Notes under the pieces: model-generated
The model's database searches: none
What the model was told of the DNA's origin: nothing
What the model saw: the letters and a program-made list of their open reading frames with translations, nothing else
Shown here: in pieces, positions 14,250 to 21,502 of the stretch
Layout of the letters: the number at the start of each line of letters is the position of its first letter
Numbering within the stretch: the stretch's first letter is position 1
Assembly (NCBI GenBank): GCA_035525055.1
Contig: DATLEZ010000065.1
Coordinates: 1-21,502 of the forward strand
DNA: 21,502 nucleotides
Direction: 5' to 3'
From: DATEEG01 sp035525055
GTDB lineage: Bacteria; Actinomycetota; Acidimicrobiia; Spongiisociales; ZC4RG35
Position numbers and translations under genes: made by a program

Positions 14250-14295
14250 CGGCAAAACCAGCCTGTGATACCCCGATTTGGCCAAACTGAGTCGT

Positions 14296-16665
14296 CTAGG
14301 ACTCTGCGTCGAGCGCTTCGGCCTTGGGGTCGTCCTCGGACACGTGACCATTGGCACCCTCGGCCTCGGGATGGCCATTGGTACCTTCGGCCTCGGTACG
14401 GCCGTTGACGCCGACCAATCGACGAGCCAGGGCTTCCTCTCGCCGTTTTGCGCCGACCTCGTCGGTTACCGCCTGCCAGCCGGAAGGTTGCCGCATAGCC
14501 CGTTCGCCTGGCGGACTCCCCATGATCTCGGATACCTCATCTCCCGAAATCGTCTTCTTCTCTTCGAGGATCGCGGCAAGCGCGAGAATCTCATGGCGAT
14601 GCTCGTCGAGCAAAGCCCAGGTGCGCTCGTAAAGCTCATTGAGGCGAGTGTCGACGTGCTCACGTCGCCGGGCAACAGTTGCGGCGGCCGGATTGCCGGA
14701 TTGGCCCATGCCGGTTTCGTTGACGGTAAACGAAATCAGCTGGTCACCCATCCCCCAGACGCCCTCCATGAAGGCCGCGACGGCAGTGGCGTTGCGAAGG
14801 TCGCCGGTCACACCGGAGGAGTTGTCGTCGCCGAAGAACATCCGCTCGCCGGCGAGTGAAGCTAGCGACACCATGATGTCGACTTCAAACTCTGACTTCC
14901 ATTGGGTGAAACGGTCCTCGGCCAGGAGATTTTTCACCATCCCGCCGGTGTCGCCGTGGCGTTCGATCGTCACCAAATCGATCGCCATGTGCTTGCGCAT
15001 CGTATGGGCGACGACCGCGTGTGATGCCTCATGGACTGCAACTGCATGTCGTTCGCGCTGGATGTAATCAGCATCGTCGGGAGGCCCTAGTTCTTTCAGA
15101 GCCTTCGCCTTCCAGATGTCTACCCACTGGATCGACTCTCTGTCCTCTCTGATTGCCTGGATCAAAGCTTCGTTGACGAGGTCCTTGATCTTGGCGCCGG
15201 AGTAGTAGGGGGTGACCACAGCCAGCTTCTCGATCTCCTCGTCGGTCAGGCTGTGGCTTACCCTGTTGAGATATCCCTGCAGGGTCTGGCGACGGCCCTC
15301 CTTGGAGGGATAGCCCATCTTGTAGATCCGATCGATGCGCCCCGGCCGCAGCATCGCCTCATCGAGGGCGTTGGGCATGTTGGTCGCCATCATGTGCAGG
15401 ATCCGATACTTGGGCGGCGGCTTCGGTCGGAAGCCCAGGAGCTTGCGGATCTTGTTGCTCAGGCCCCTAGGCTTGGTGAGGCCGTTCATCGAGGTCAACA
15501 GCGCCTGGAGGGTGCCCATACCTCCGCCTCCGCCCATGCCGGCCATCATCACCCGGTCGCGTAGTCGGCGGGGTGGAGCTTCCTCGGTTTGGGAGTCAAC
15601 ACCCTCAATTCCGCTCAGAATGGTCGATTGGGCGTGAGGCGATAGGAATGAGAACCCGTTGCAGCTCAACCCGGCGACGTGTCGCGCGAGCATCCCGGCC
15701 TGTCCCATTCCCAGTCCGGGACTACCCATACCTCCGCGGCTTCCTAGAGCGTCGGCTTCGTCGAAGAAAACGATTACGCCGCCATGGCGCAGGGAGAGCT
15801 TGCGGAGCTTGCGGTATAGCGATTTGACCTTGAGCACCCCGACACCCATGAACATGTTGATGAAGGCGCCGGGATCCACGAAGACATAGGGTCTTCCGGT
15901 CTCGCCGGCGATCGCCTCTGCGAGCAGGGTCTTGCCGGTACCTGGAGGACCCCAGAGGAGGATGCCGCCGGGAATGTACCCACCCTTGCTTTCAATCTCA
16001 TCGGGCTTCTCGAGAAAGGCGATGTTCTCCTTGATGAGGCGTACGACATGATCCTGCCCCCAGACGTCGGAAAATCGAGTCTTGATCTCCTCGGGCATGA
16101 TGATGTCGGTGCCGCCGCGGGAGAGGAACCAGAAGATCATCGCGAATTGCCCGACGATGATGAACAGGTACATCACCATCCGCAGGACCTCGGGGTTGGT
16201 GATGAAGCCAATCAATAGACGTGGTGCTTCGACAATCGCCTGGGTCGGGCTGGAGACTTCTGCCACGAGATAGGTGACGGCCACCGAGTAGATCCCGATG
16301 ATGATGATCCAGCGGACTAGTCGTCCAACCCTGAATCGAGTCCACGGCTTGAAGTGATCTAACCCGCTCTCGACAGAGCCGAAAACGCTCTGTTGCCAAA
16401 AGTAGTGGTAGCGAGCGTTCTGCTCGGAGATGCGGTAGTGGATTTGGCGAATCACCTCAAGCGCAAAGAGGATCGCAACGATGCGGCCGACCGTGCCACC
16501 GAGAAATTCGTTCAAGGCAGCTCTAACTGTCACGAAGGGCGGCTGCACCTGGCTGCCAACTGCTGCCGTCGTTATTACGGAGAGAATGACAAGGAACTTG
16601 ATCCTGTCCCAGGTATCCGCCTTCCGGCGGTACTTGTTCAGGACGCTTTCTTGTTGACCAGCCAC
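14296..16665 (-). CDS. Divergent membrane-bound AAA protease, FtsH-like
   Basis: A 789-residue relative of FtsH, which extracts and degrades membrane proteins using ATP and zinc. The N-terminal region has about four hydrophobic helices (23-40, 57-76, 118-137, 161-182) instead of the usual two. The AAA module has Walker A GPPGTGKT (239-246), pore loop MFMGVG (271-276), Walker B VIVFFDEAD (297-305), then a glycine/methionine-rich insert (about 307-390), and the second region of homology with ATNMPNALDEAMLRPGRIDR (427-446). The zinc site HEASH (545-549) and the downstream acidic residue Asp622 are intact. The tail (753-779) is a degenerate EAEG-NGH repeat. GTG 16665 is chosen because the earlier stretch lies inside the lipoprotein gene; the two genes overlap by 28 bases and are probably co-expressed. 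Confidence 0.88.
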   Translation of the reverse strand: MAGQQESVLNKYRRKADTWDRIKFLVILSVITTAAVGSQVQPPFVTVRAALNEFLGGTVGRIVAILFALEVIRQIHYRISEQNARYHYFWQQSVFGSVESGLDHFKPWTRFRVGRLVRWIIIIGIYSVAVTYLVAEVSSPTQAIVEAPRLLIGFITNPEVLRMVMYLFIIVGQFAMIFWFLSRGGTDIIMPEEIKTRFSDVWGQDHVVRLIKENIAFLEKPDEIESKGGYIPGGILLWGPPGTGKTLLAEAIAGETGRPYVFVDPGAFINMFMGVGVLKVKSLYRKLRKLSLRHGGVIVFFDEADALGSRGGMGSPGLGMGQAGMLARHVAGLSCNGFSFLSPHAQSTILSGIEGVDSQTEEAPPRRLRDRVMMAGMGGGGGMGTLQALLTSMNGLTKPRGLSNKIRKLLGFRPKPPPKYRILHMMATNMPNALDEAMLRPGRIDRIYKMGYPSKEGRRQTLQGYLNRVSHSLTDEEIEKLAVVTPYYSGAKIKDLVNEALIQAIREDRESIQWVDIWKAKALKELGPPDDADYIQRERHAVAVHEASHAVVAHTMRKHMAIDLVTIERHGDTGGMVKNLLAEDRFTQWKSEFEVDIMVSLASLAGERMFFGDDNSSGVTGDLRNATAVAAFMEGVWGMGDQLISFTVNETGMGQSGNPAAATVARRREHVDTRLNELYERTWALLDEHRHEILALAAILEEKKTISGDEVSEIMGSPPGERAMRQPSGWQAVTDEVGAKRREEALARRLVGVNGRTEAEGTNGHPEAEGANGHVSEDDPKAEALDAES
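14344..14406. repeat. 27-base tandem repeat in the 3' end of the FtsH-like gene
   Basis: Unit 14344-14370 and unit 14371-14397 match at most positions, sharing CCATTGG and TCGGCCTCGG cores, and a partial third unit begins at 14398. On the coding strand they give the repeated EAEG-NGH segments near the C terminus of the protease. Copy number could vary between strains. Confidence 0.6.
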
Positions 16666-17279
16666 GAATCCACCACCCTCTCGATTTCGGCCTGGTTTGT
16701 TATGTAACAGGCTCGCGAACAACCGGCCACTATTGAGTACATGCGGTTGTCTGCCGGGTCTGTTACTGAAATCAAATAAGCGATCCCCACCTCGGCCCCG
16801 GTCTCATCGACATACGAGACCAAGACGCGGACACCGTCATAGCCATCACCGAAGCTGAAATCCTCACGGACGTGCTCCTGGGAGTCGAGGAACTGGAAGT
16901 ACGGGAGGACCGATTGACTCAAGGCGGCCCGATTCAGGTATTGGCGCTCGATGTCGCCCACGGTCCTGACCGACATTGCGCCGATGGGAAAATCGACTAC
17001 CGCCAGCGGATTGGTGATGTTCGACACATTCCGTGCTGGGGCGCCATCGAAGGCGAGCGAGGATACGGCCGGATAATCAAAGCCTTGGTACGGCTCTGCG
17101 AAAGGGACATCTTCGAGTGCGCTCAGTTCGGCGATCTCATAGGTGTGCCACTCGGTCGGCAAGTTGACAAGAGAGAGCTTGTCAGGGTCCGTATACGAGA
17201 CGACATCGCTTGCGCCGGAACCGCAAGCGGCGACGACCACGGCGAGTGGAGCGATTGCGATCATGAGCCGGCGTCGCAT
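16638..17279 (-). CDS. Putative lipoprotein upstream of the FtsH-like protease
   Basis: A 213-residue exported protein of unknown function. A basic start and hydrophobic stretch end in VVVAAC, so Cys19 is the likely lipid anchor. The mature part has alternating strands and helices (NPLAVVDFPIGAMSVRTVGDI, LVSYVDETGAEVGIAYLISV) and closes with a helix after GCSRACYIT; the two cysteines could form a disulfide. The layout resembles small actinobacterial PsbP/LpqN-type lipoproteins, but I cannot assign it. ATG 17279 is preferred over the upstream frame extension to 17306, since it begins the signal peptide directly and TATCCT (17294-17289 on this strand) fits a -10 box close by. Its 28-base overlap with the protease gene suggests an adaptor or substrate relation. 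Confidence 0.7.
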   Translation of the reverse strand: MRRRLMIAIAPLAVVVAACGSGASDVVSYTDPDKLSLVNLPTEWHTYEIAELSALEDVPFAEPYQGFDYPAVSSLAFDGAPARNVSNITNPLAVVDFPIGAMSVRTVGDIERQYLNRAALSQSVLPYFQFLDSQEHVREDFSFGDGYDGVRVLVSYVDETGAEVGIAYLISVTDPADNRMYSIVAGCSRACYITNQAEIERVVDSWLVNKKAS

Positions 17280-17366
17280 TAGTACCCCAGGATACGGCAA
17301 GAGCATAAATATCGGTTCAATTCAGCGAAGATCGAAGGCACGTTTTGTTATGCCAGGATTGGGATT

Positions 17367-17918
17367 GTGATGTCAGAGAATGCGCGAGATCTAGCAGCCG
17401 GAACCCTGCTGGTGGCTTCCCCGTTGCTGATGGACCCCAACTTCTATCGGACGGTTGTCTTGGTGCTTCAGCACGACGATGACGGCGCCGTCGGCGTTGT
17501 CCTCAACCGGCCCAGCGAGGAACCGGTCGAGAGCCACCTCCCGGAGTGGGCGCGGCGGTTGGAGGACCCGCCTGTGGTCTTCGTGGGAGGACCGGTCGAT
17601 CGGGCCGTGGCGATCGGACTGGTTCGGTCCGATCGCCCCACTGAGCCAACGCCGCTGGTGGGGATTGGAATGGTGGATCTCGGCAGCGACCCGGCCGCAG
17701 GGACCCCGGGCCCGGTTCGGGTGTTCTCCGGATACGCCGGATGGGGACCGGGTCAGGCCGAGGCCGAGATGGCCGAGGGAGCCTGGCTGGTGCTGGACGC
17801 GGTGGCCGAGGACGTGTTGACTCAGGCTCCCGAAGATCTGTGGTCGACGGTGCTTCGCCGGCAGGGAGGAAAGTTGGCCATGCTGGCGACGTTCCCGGAC
17901 GATCCGTCGATGAATTAG
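17367..17918 (+). CDS. YqgE/AlgH family protein (DUF179)
   Basis: A 183-residue member of the widespread YqgE/AlgH family; the biochemical role is not established. Family blocks are all present: AAGTLLVASPLL, FYRTVVLVLQHDDDGAVGVVLNRPS, VFVGGPVDRAVAIGL, RVFSGYAGWGPGQAEAEM and DLWSTVLRRQGGKLAMLATFPDDPS. The start is GTG 17367 or ATG 17370; both lie after AGGA (17355-17358), and CAGGAT (17354-17359) could be a weak -10 giving a leaderless GTG start. It is divergent from the lipoprotein/protease unit, with 87 bases between the starts. It ends just before an ACGT-word repeat. Confidence 0.93.
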   Translation: MMSENARDLAAGTLLVASPLLMDPNFYRTVVLVLQHDDDGAVGVVLNRPSEEPVESHLPEWARRLEDPPVVFVGGPVDRAVAIGLVRSDRPTEPTPLVGIGMVDLGSDPAAGTPGPVRVFSGYAGWGPGQAEAEMAEGAWLVLDAVAEDVLTQAPEDLWSTVLRRQGGKLAMLATFPDDPSMN

Positions 17919-17922
17919 GGCG

Positions 17923-17952
17923 GTTTACGTTCAACGTCTTACGTTTTACGTA
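17923..17952. repeat. Second ACGT-word repeat island
   Basis: TTTACGT, TCAACGT, CTTACGT and TTTTACGT follow each other directly after the YqgE stop codon, and CGG/CCG triplets near the two ends can pair. The words match those at 9127-9220, so the two islands belong to one repeat family. Confidence 0.6.
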
Positions 17953-18236
17953 GGCCGCGAACGATTAGGCACAAGAAGGGAACCGACCCGGCTGCCTCGT
18001 CGACAAATTTGGCGCTCCAGTCCCGGGTCAGACGAAACCTGGCGTAACACTCCCGGTTTCCGGGACTCTCAGACCGAATTACGGATTCGCCGGGAACCAC
18101 CCGCCAAATTACGAAGAACCCACCGACGATGACGATCGACTCCCTTCTTCGCTGACTCTTGGCTGCTTCTGATATCCATCGGCCAAGCCCAACCTGACCC
18201 AGTACGACGTACAACGGCCCTTCGGGCTCAGGCATG

Positions 18237-18242
18237 TACTCT
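18237..18242 (+). promoter_or_regulatory. Candidate -10 box for a leaderless rnhB transcript
   Basis: TACTCT fits TANNNT and lies seven bases before the GTG start at 18250, with no ribosome site in between. Confidence 0.35.
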
Positions 18243-18249
18243 CACCGCC

Positions 18250-18939
18250 GTGACCATCACGGTTCCGCGACTTCGTTCGGCGTTGATCGACAAGGCGCCG
18301 GACATGTCACTCGAGCGCGAACTATGGGCGGCGGGCATGAGAATCGTCGTTGGCGTCGACGAAGTCGGCCGTGGCTCGTGGGCTGGGCCGCTGTCGGTCG
18401 GCGCCGCGGTGATCCCGGCCGACCGGCGCGTGTACAAGATCAGAGACTCGAAGCTATTGACCGAGGACGAACGCGAGGCCCTCTTCGATCGGATCGCCGG
18501 ATGGTGCGAGACCTGGGCTGTAGGCCATGCCTCGCCAGCCGAATGCGACACCCTGGGCATGTCGGCTGCCCAAAAACTTGCCGCTCGAAGGGCGATCGAT
18601 GGTCTCGGTCTGGTGTCGGACCGAGTTGTGGTTGACGGGAACTGGGATTTCGTCGGCGGCGCCCAGCGCCTGGTCGGCGGAGATAGGACCTGCCTATCGA
18701 TCGCGGCCGCCTCGATTCTCGCCAAGGTGACCAGGGATCGAATGATGCGTGCCGCCGCCGAACACTTCCCTTATTACAACTTCGAAGCGAACAAGGGCTA
18801 TCCCTGCCCCGTTCACAAAGCAGCCCTGCAAGCCTGGGGGCCGAGCGCGATCCATCGCAAGTCGTGGGTCTTCATGGACCATCTCATCTGGAATGGTTCT
18901 CCGCGACTCATTCGCGACGAGCAGCTAGCGCTGTTCTAG
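18250..18939 (+). CDS. rnhB: Ribonuclease HII
   Basis: Removes ribonucleotides embedded in DNA and RNA-DNA hybrids. The signature VVGVDEVGRGSWAGPL (33-48) supplies Asp37, Glu38 and the GRG loop; Asp129 (RVVVDGNW) and Asp163 (AKVTRDRMM) complete the metal site. DSKLLTEDERE (66-76) and NKGYPCPVHKAAL (181-193) are also typical. The protein has 229 residues with an N-terminal extension of about 30 residues before the core. GTG 18250 was chosen for the nearby -10-like box; ATG 18304 or ATG 18340 would also leave the core intact. Unlike in many bacteria it is not next to rplS or lepB. Confidence 0.95.
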   Translation: MTITVPRLRSALIDKAPDMSLERELWAAGMRIVVGVDEVGRGSWAGPLSVGAAVIPADRRVYKIRDSKLLTEDEREALFDRIAGWCETWAVGHASPAECDTLGMSAAQKLAARRAIDGLGLVSDRVVVDGNWDFVGGAQRLVGGDRTCLSIAAASILAKVTRDRMMRAAAEHFPYYNFEANKGYPCPVHKAALQAWGPSAIHRKSWVFMDHLIWNGSPRLIRDEQLALF

Positions 18940-18940
18940 G

Positions 18941-18958
18941 TTCGCCAGGTCCGGCGGA
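18941..18958. terminator. Weak hairpin between convergent rnhB and amylosucrase-like genes
   Basis: CGCC (18943-18946) pairs with GGCG (18953-18956), extended by a T-G and a T-A pair, exactly between the two facing stop codons, which are only 20 bases apart. There is no T-tract; the position is the main reason to note it. Confidence 0.2.
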
Positions 18959-18959
18959 A

Positions 18960-20858
18960 TCAACCGGGCGTCACCAAATAGCGGTATTCGTAAGGGCCGA
19001 GGATGTGCCCGTCCCAGGTGTCGTTGGCGACGAGGTCGAAGAGTTCGGCATCGGGCAGGTTCGATCTCGCCACAATCACGGGACGTTCGGTCATGTTCAC
19101 TACGACAGTCACCGAGCCTCGTCGGAACCCGACCAATCCGTTGTCGCCCAGGTCGAACAGTTCGGGCGGAATCTCGGGGCCGACGTCAGCGATGCCGCGA
19201 CGGACCTCGAGTAGATGGCGGAACCCCGCCAGCATCGCCCCCTCCGGCCCTTCGCCGGCCAGGGCCGATTGCAGTCGCACTGGGTCGAAGGCCGGTCGCT
19301 GGCTCCAGCGAATGTCGCCGGCTAGGGCCGCGTCGCCCAAGTGGGTGTGATCGGACAGTTGGGCCGTCTCGTCCCCGAGAAACACCATCGGGACACCATC
19401 GGCCCCGAGGATCACGGCGAAGGCGGCGAGCAGCCTCCTCACGGCGATCTCGGCGGCGGGTGCCTCGAGGCCCTCGACCGCCGCCTCGAGGCCGGCCAGA
19501 GACGCCGCCGTACCGGTAACCCCGCCACCGCTCCCGGTGAAGCCGTCCCTGGCGACCTGACCGCGGGCGGCGCTATGCGCCCAGTCCCCCGAATAGAAGG
19601 CTGTGAGGTACCGCCGATGGGACTCCGGGTCGATACCAAGGGCGACCGCGTCATCGTCGTCGAACCACCATCCGATGTCGTCGTGCGAGCGGAGATAGGT
19701 GATCCAGGCACAACCGGGCGGAACTGAGGATCGATCGGCTAAGGCTCGCGCCAGGAGACGGGTGTCGGCTGTGGCCAGGGACTCCCAGACGGAACTCATG
19801 AGAAGAGAGCGGTATCCCGCCCGGCACTCATTCGGACCCACGAAGCTCTGTGGGCCTGGGACCATCGCCCCGCTGATAAGGCTTACGGACGGTGCTGCAA
19901 TTCGGGCAATCGTGTCGAGGACCTGAACGATCACGTGAGCCTGGGGGAGGTTTTCGCAGTCGGTGCCGGTCTCCTTCCAGAGAAACGATTCACCGTTGAT
20001 CCTGACGACCCCGGCCCCGAGGTTGGCGAGAAACAGCATCTCGGTGACAACAGCCGCCAGGACGTTGGGATTGGAATAGTTGAGATCCCATTGGCCGGGG
20101 CTCAGCGTGGTCCACACCCAGGCGCCGCCATTCACCAAGGGATGCCATGTGAACGCGTCTCCACCACGATCGGCCCCCAGCGGTCGCAAATATGGAGCGT
20201 AGGAATCGGGAACGTCGCGGTCAGGAAAGAGGAAATAGAAGTCCTGGTAGGCGGAGTCACCTTTGGAGACCGCCTCCGCCCATGCATGATTCGAGGCAGT
20301 ACCACTGAGGACCATATCGAGCACCAGGGTCACTCCGATGTCGCGTAACTCGGCGGCCACCCCCTTCAATTCCTTGGTCGTTCCGAGGCCGCCGTTAAGC
20401 CGGCGGTAGTCCGAGACCGCGAATCCGCCGTCGGTCGCTCCGTCCGGACTAGCGAACGGGGGGAGCAAATGAAGATGGGTCACCCCCAGCGACGTCAGGT
20501 GCTCGAAACGATGACGCAGGCCTTTGACGTCGCTGGCGTAACGGTCGAGATAGGTAGTGGCCAGCAAAGAATTCGGGTGGGTCAACCACCCTGGTGGATC
20601 GGTGCACCTTCGATCGATCCGCCGCAGGGCTTTGGGGCGGTCGAGGAAGCCGTCAGCGGCCACCTGGATTATTTGCTCGTGGATCCAGGCAAAGTCATAG
20701 CGCCAGCCATACAGGTGGTGGAGAAGCCGAAATAGGCGCTCGCCGTGCGCGGCCAACCGTGTTGAGAACTCGGTCCATCCCTTCGACCCGAACCTGGAAC
20801 GCAGGTTCGCCATCACATGCGTGGCCGCCTCATCGGCAGCGGTGCCCATCCAATCCAT
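18960..20858 (-). CDS. Amylosucrase-like GH13 protein lacking catalytic residues
   Basis: A 632-residue homologue of amylosucrase (GH13 subfamily 4), the length of active members, with homology from the N-terminal helical domain through the barrel to the C-terminal sheet. Specific landmarks include DGGFAVSDYRRLN (143-155), WVWTTLSPGQWDLNYSNP (247-264), EMLFLANLGAG, KETGTDCENLPQAH and YLRSHDDIGWWF (388-399). Yet the barrel motifs are altered: where Neisseria amylosucrase has FNHTS, this has LSGTA (184-188); the nucleophile Asp of RMDAV is Asn288 (VRINGE); the acid/base Glu of KSEAIV is Gly330 (ISGAMV). Only Asp393 of the triad remains. The frame is uninterrupted, so it looks like a maintained pseudoenzyme. 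It lies 16 bases after the upstream esterase gene, probably in one transcript. Confidence 0.88.
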   Translation of the reverse strand: MDWMGTAADEAATHVMANLRSRFGSKGWTEFSTRLAAHGERLFRLLHHLYGWRYDFAWIHEQIIQVAADGFLDRPKALRRIDRRCTDPPGWLTHPNSLLATTYLDRYASDVKGLRHRFEHLTSLGVTHLHLLPPFASPDGATDGGFAVSDYRRLNGGLGTTKELKGVAAELRDIGVTLVLDMVLSGTASNHAWAEAVSKGDSAYQDFYFLFPDRDVPDSYAPYLRPLGADRGGDAFTWHPLVNGGAWVWTTLSPGQWDLNYSNPNVLAAVVTEMLFLANLGAGVVRINGESFLWKETGTDCENLPQAHVIVQVLDTIARIAAPSVSLISGAMVPGPQSFVGPNECRAGYRSLLMSSVWESLATADTRLLARALADRSSVPPGCAWITYLRSHDDIGWWFDDDDAVALGIDPESHRRYLTAFYSGDWAHSAARGQVARDGFTGSGGGVTGTAASLAGLEAAVEGLEAPAAEIAVRRLLAAFAVILGADGVPMVFLGDETAQLSDHTHLGDAALAGDIRWSQRPAFDPVRLQSALAGEGPEGAMLAGFRHLLEVRRGIADVGPEIPPELFDLGDNGLVGFRRGSVTVVVNMTERPVIVARSNLPDAELFDLVANDTWDGHILGPYEYRYLVTPG

Positions 20859-20874
20859 CAGGTCCGACTTGGGA

Positions 20875-21502
20875 TCACGAGGTCAGTTCGTCGAGCAACT
20901 TAGGAAACATCGCCCGCCAGGTGACCCAGTCGTGCGACCATTCCGGCCCCCACTCATCGACCCGGTTGGGTATGCCCTTCGATCCGAGCACTTCAGCGGT
21001 CCTCCATGACTCTCCAGGATCCTCCGCCTTGCCGAGACCGTGGGCGAAGACGACGAAGCGCTGGCGCAAACGGGCGAGTTGCTCACCATCGGGGAGAGTC
21101 GGCAGGTAGTGGATCGGGGAGGAGAAGAAGAAGTCCGACGTTATCGGACCCTTGAGCCAGCGAGTCAGGTTGAAGGTCCCCGACACGCATAGTGCAGCCC
21201 GGAAGGCGTCGGGGTGCCGGCACAGGACCTCGAGGGCATTGAAGGCTCCGATGGATGCGCCGGCCGTGACGATCTCGATGTCGGTACTTCGGCAATCGGC
21301 CCGGATGGCCGGCGCGACCTCGTGTCGGATCACGGAGTCGAAGGCCGACATCATCCATCCGATCTGACGATGATCGGACGAGGTCAGGAATGTCCGCCCG
21401 TTGATCGAGTCGACCGAATACACCTTGATCCGCCCATCGCTGAGGAGTCCCGCCAGTGCTCCAATCAGGTGAAACCGCTCGATCTCCTCAAAGTCACCGC
21501 CG
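20875..21502 (-). CDS. Alpha/beta-hydrolase esterase (5' end outside the window)
   Basis: An open frame on the minus strand runs without a stop from the right edge to TGA 20877-20875, giving about 208 residues of a longer protein. It begins in mid-protein with GGDFEEIERFHLIGALAGLL, so a GTG at 21423 is an internal codon and not the start. The core resembles the esterase-D-like/YbbA-type family: VYSVDSINGRTF, the nucleophile elbow GASIGAF, SGTFNLTRWL, and near the end EWGPEWSHDWVTWRAMFPKLL, which holds the likely catalytic histidine. Such proteins often sit with sugar- or trehalose-metabolism genes. Here the neighbour is the inactive amylosucrase homologue, so a shared role in glycan handling is possible but unproven. 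Confidence 0.8.
   Translation of the reverse strand, partial: GGDFEEIERFHLIGALAGLLSDGRIKVYSVDSINGRTFLTSSDHRQIGWMMSAFDSVIRHEVAPAIRADCRSTDIEIVTAGASIGAFNALEVLCRHPDAFRAALCVSGTFNLTRWLKGPITSDFFFSSPIHYLPTLPDGEQLARLRQRFVVFAHGLGKAEDPGESWRTAEVLGSKGIPNRVDEWGPEWSHDWVTWRAMFPKLLDELTS

Larger units (their letters stand above)
17919..18249. other. 331-base spacer between the YqgE and rnhB genes
   Basis: No convincing gene is present. An ACGT-word island covers 17923-17952, and a small perfect hairpin TCCCGG-TTT-CCGGGA lies at 18051-18065 without a T-tract. The phrase GAATTACGGA is found here (about 18073) and also in the spacer before the second MerR gene (about 9283). A 98-codon frame on the minus strand (17939-18235) has no family resemblance and runs into the repeat. 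The right end holds the probable rnhB promoter. Confidence 0.6.

Noticed and set aside
14278..14859. 193-codon plus-strand frame opposite the 3' end of the FtsH-like gene
   Set aside because: It is a shadow of the protease gene, which has clear catalytic motifs on the other strand; the frame has no recognisable domain.
18051..18065. TCCCGG-TTT-CCGGGA hairpin as a terminator of the YqgE gene
   Set aside because: It lies more than 130 bases after the stop codon and has no following T-tract. I mention it in the spacer entry and do not call it a terminator.
17939..18235. 98-codon open frame on the minus strand in the YqgE-rnhB spacer
   Set aside because: Its C-terminal part is read from the ACGT repeat, it shows no family motif, and it has no evident ribosome site. 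It is more likely chance in GC-rich DNA.

Overview
The window is GC-rich, dense with genes and rich in GTG starts. It reads as chromosome from an actinomycete-type bacterium (Actinomycetota). The strongest evidence is a block that matches, from memory, the Mycobacterium tuberculosis Rv1822-Rv1832 neighbourhood: pgsA, gcvH, a GarA-like FHA protein, a MerR regulator (Rv1828 type), a DUF151 bifunctional nuclease (Rv1829 type), a second MerR regulator (Rv1830 type), then glycine-cleavage genes. The lineage is not mycobacterial: gene insertions and missing genes set it apart. An Acidimicrobiia-like or other deep actinobacterial origin is a guess. I see no tRNA, rRNA, CRISPR array or insertion sequence.

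Layout. 1-4625 (+): end of a solute-binding protein gene, then dppB, dppC, dppD and dppF of a peptide-type ABC importer, with a perfect 13-bp hairpin between the binding-protein gene and the first permease gene. 4630-9838 (+): the conserved block pgsA-gcvH-FHA-MerR-(D-Ala-D-Ala carboxypeptidase-hpt)-DUF151-MerR; the bracketed pair is inserted relative to M. tuberculosis. 9835-14249 (+): a nuclease-like gene that apparently starts at CTG, gcvT, a lysine-free protein whose C-terminal half resembles the end of a glycine decarboxylase P-protein, a monoacylglycerol-lipase-like hydrolase, and a PDZ plus propeller-like lipoprotein. 14296-17279 (-): an unusual four-membrane-segment FtsH-like AAA protease and an overlapping upstream lipoprotein gene. 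17367-18939 (+): a YqgE/AlgH protein, a 331-base spacer with repeats, and rnhB. 18960-21502 (-): a full-length amylosucrase homologue that lacks its catalytic residues, and a partial esterase.

Many neighbours overlap by 4-12 bases (ATGA, GTGA, CTGA junctions), so translational coupling is probably common. Several genes at the head of a unit (FHA, DUF151 nuclease, PDZ lipoprotein, rnhB) have a TANNNT hexamer only 6-7 bases before the start codon, which suggests leaderless transcripts. Short word-like repeat islands of three kinds (ACGT words, GCTTACT words, GGTGAGT/ACCCACC words) occupy four gene boundaries.

The best candidates for new biology are the intact but catalytically dead amylosucrase homologue, the lysine-free P-protein-like gene next to gcvT, the CTG-start PD-(D/E)xK-like gene, the zinc-ribbon GarA variant, and the divergent FtsH-like protease with its lipoprotein partner.
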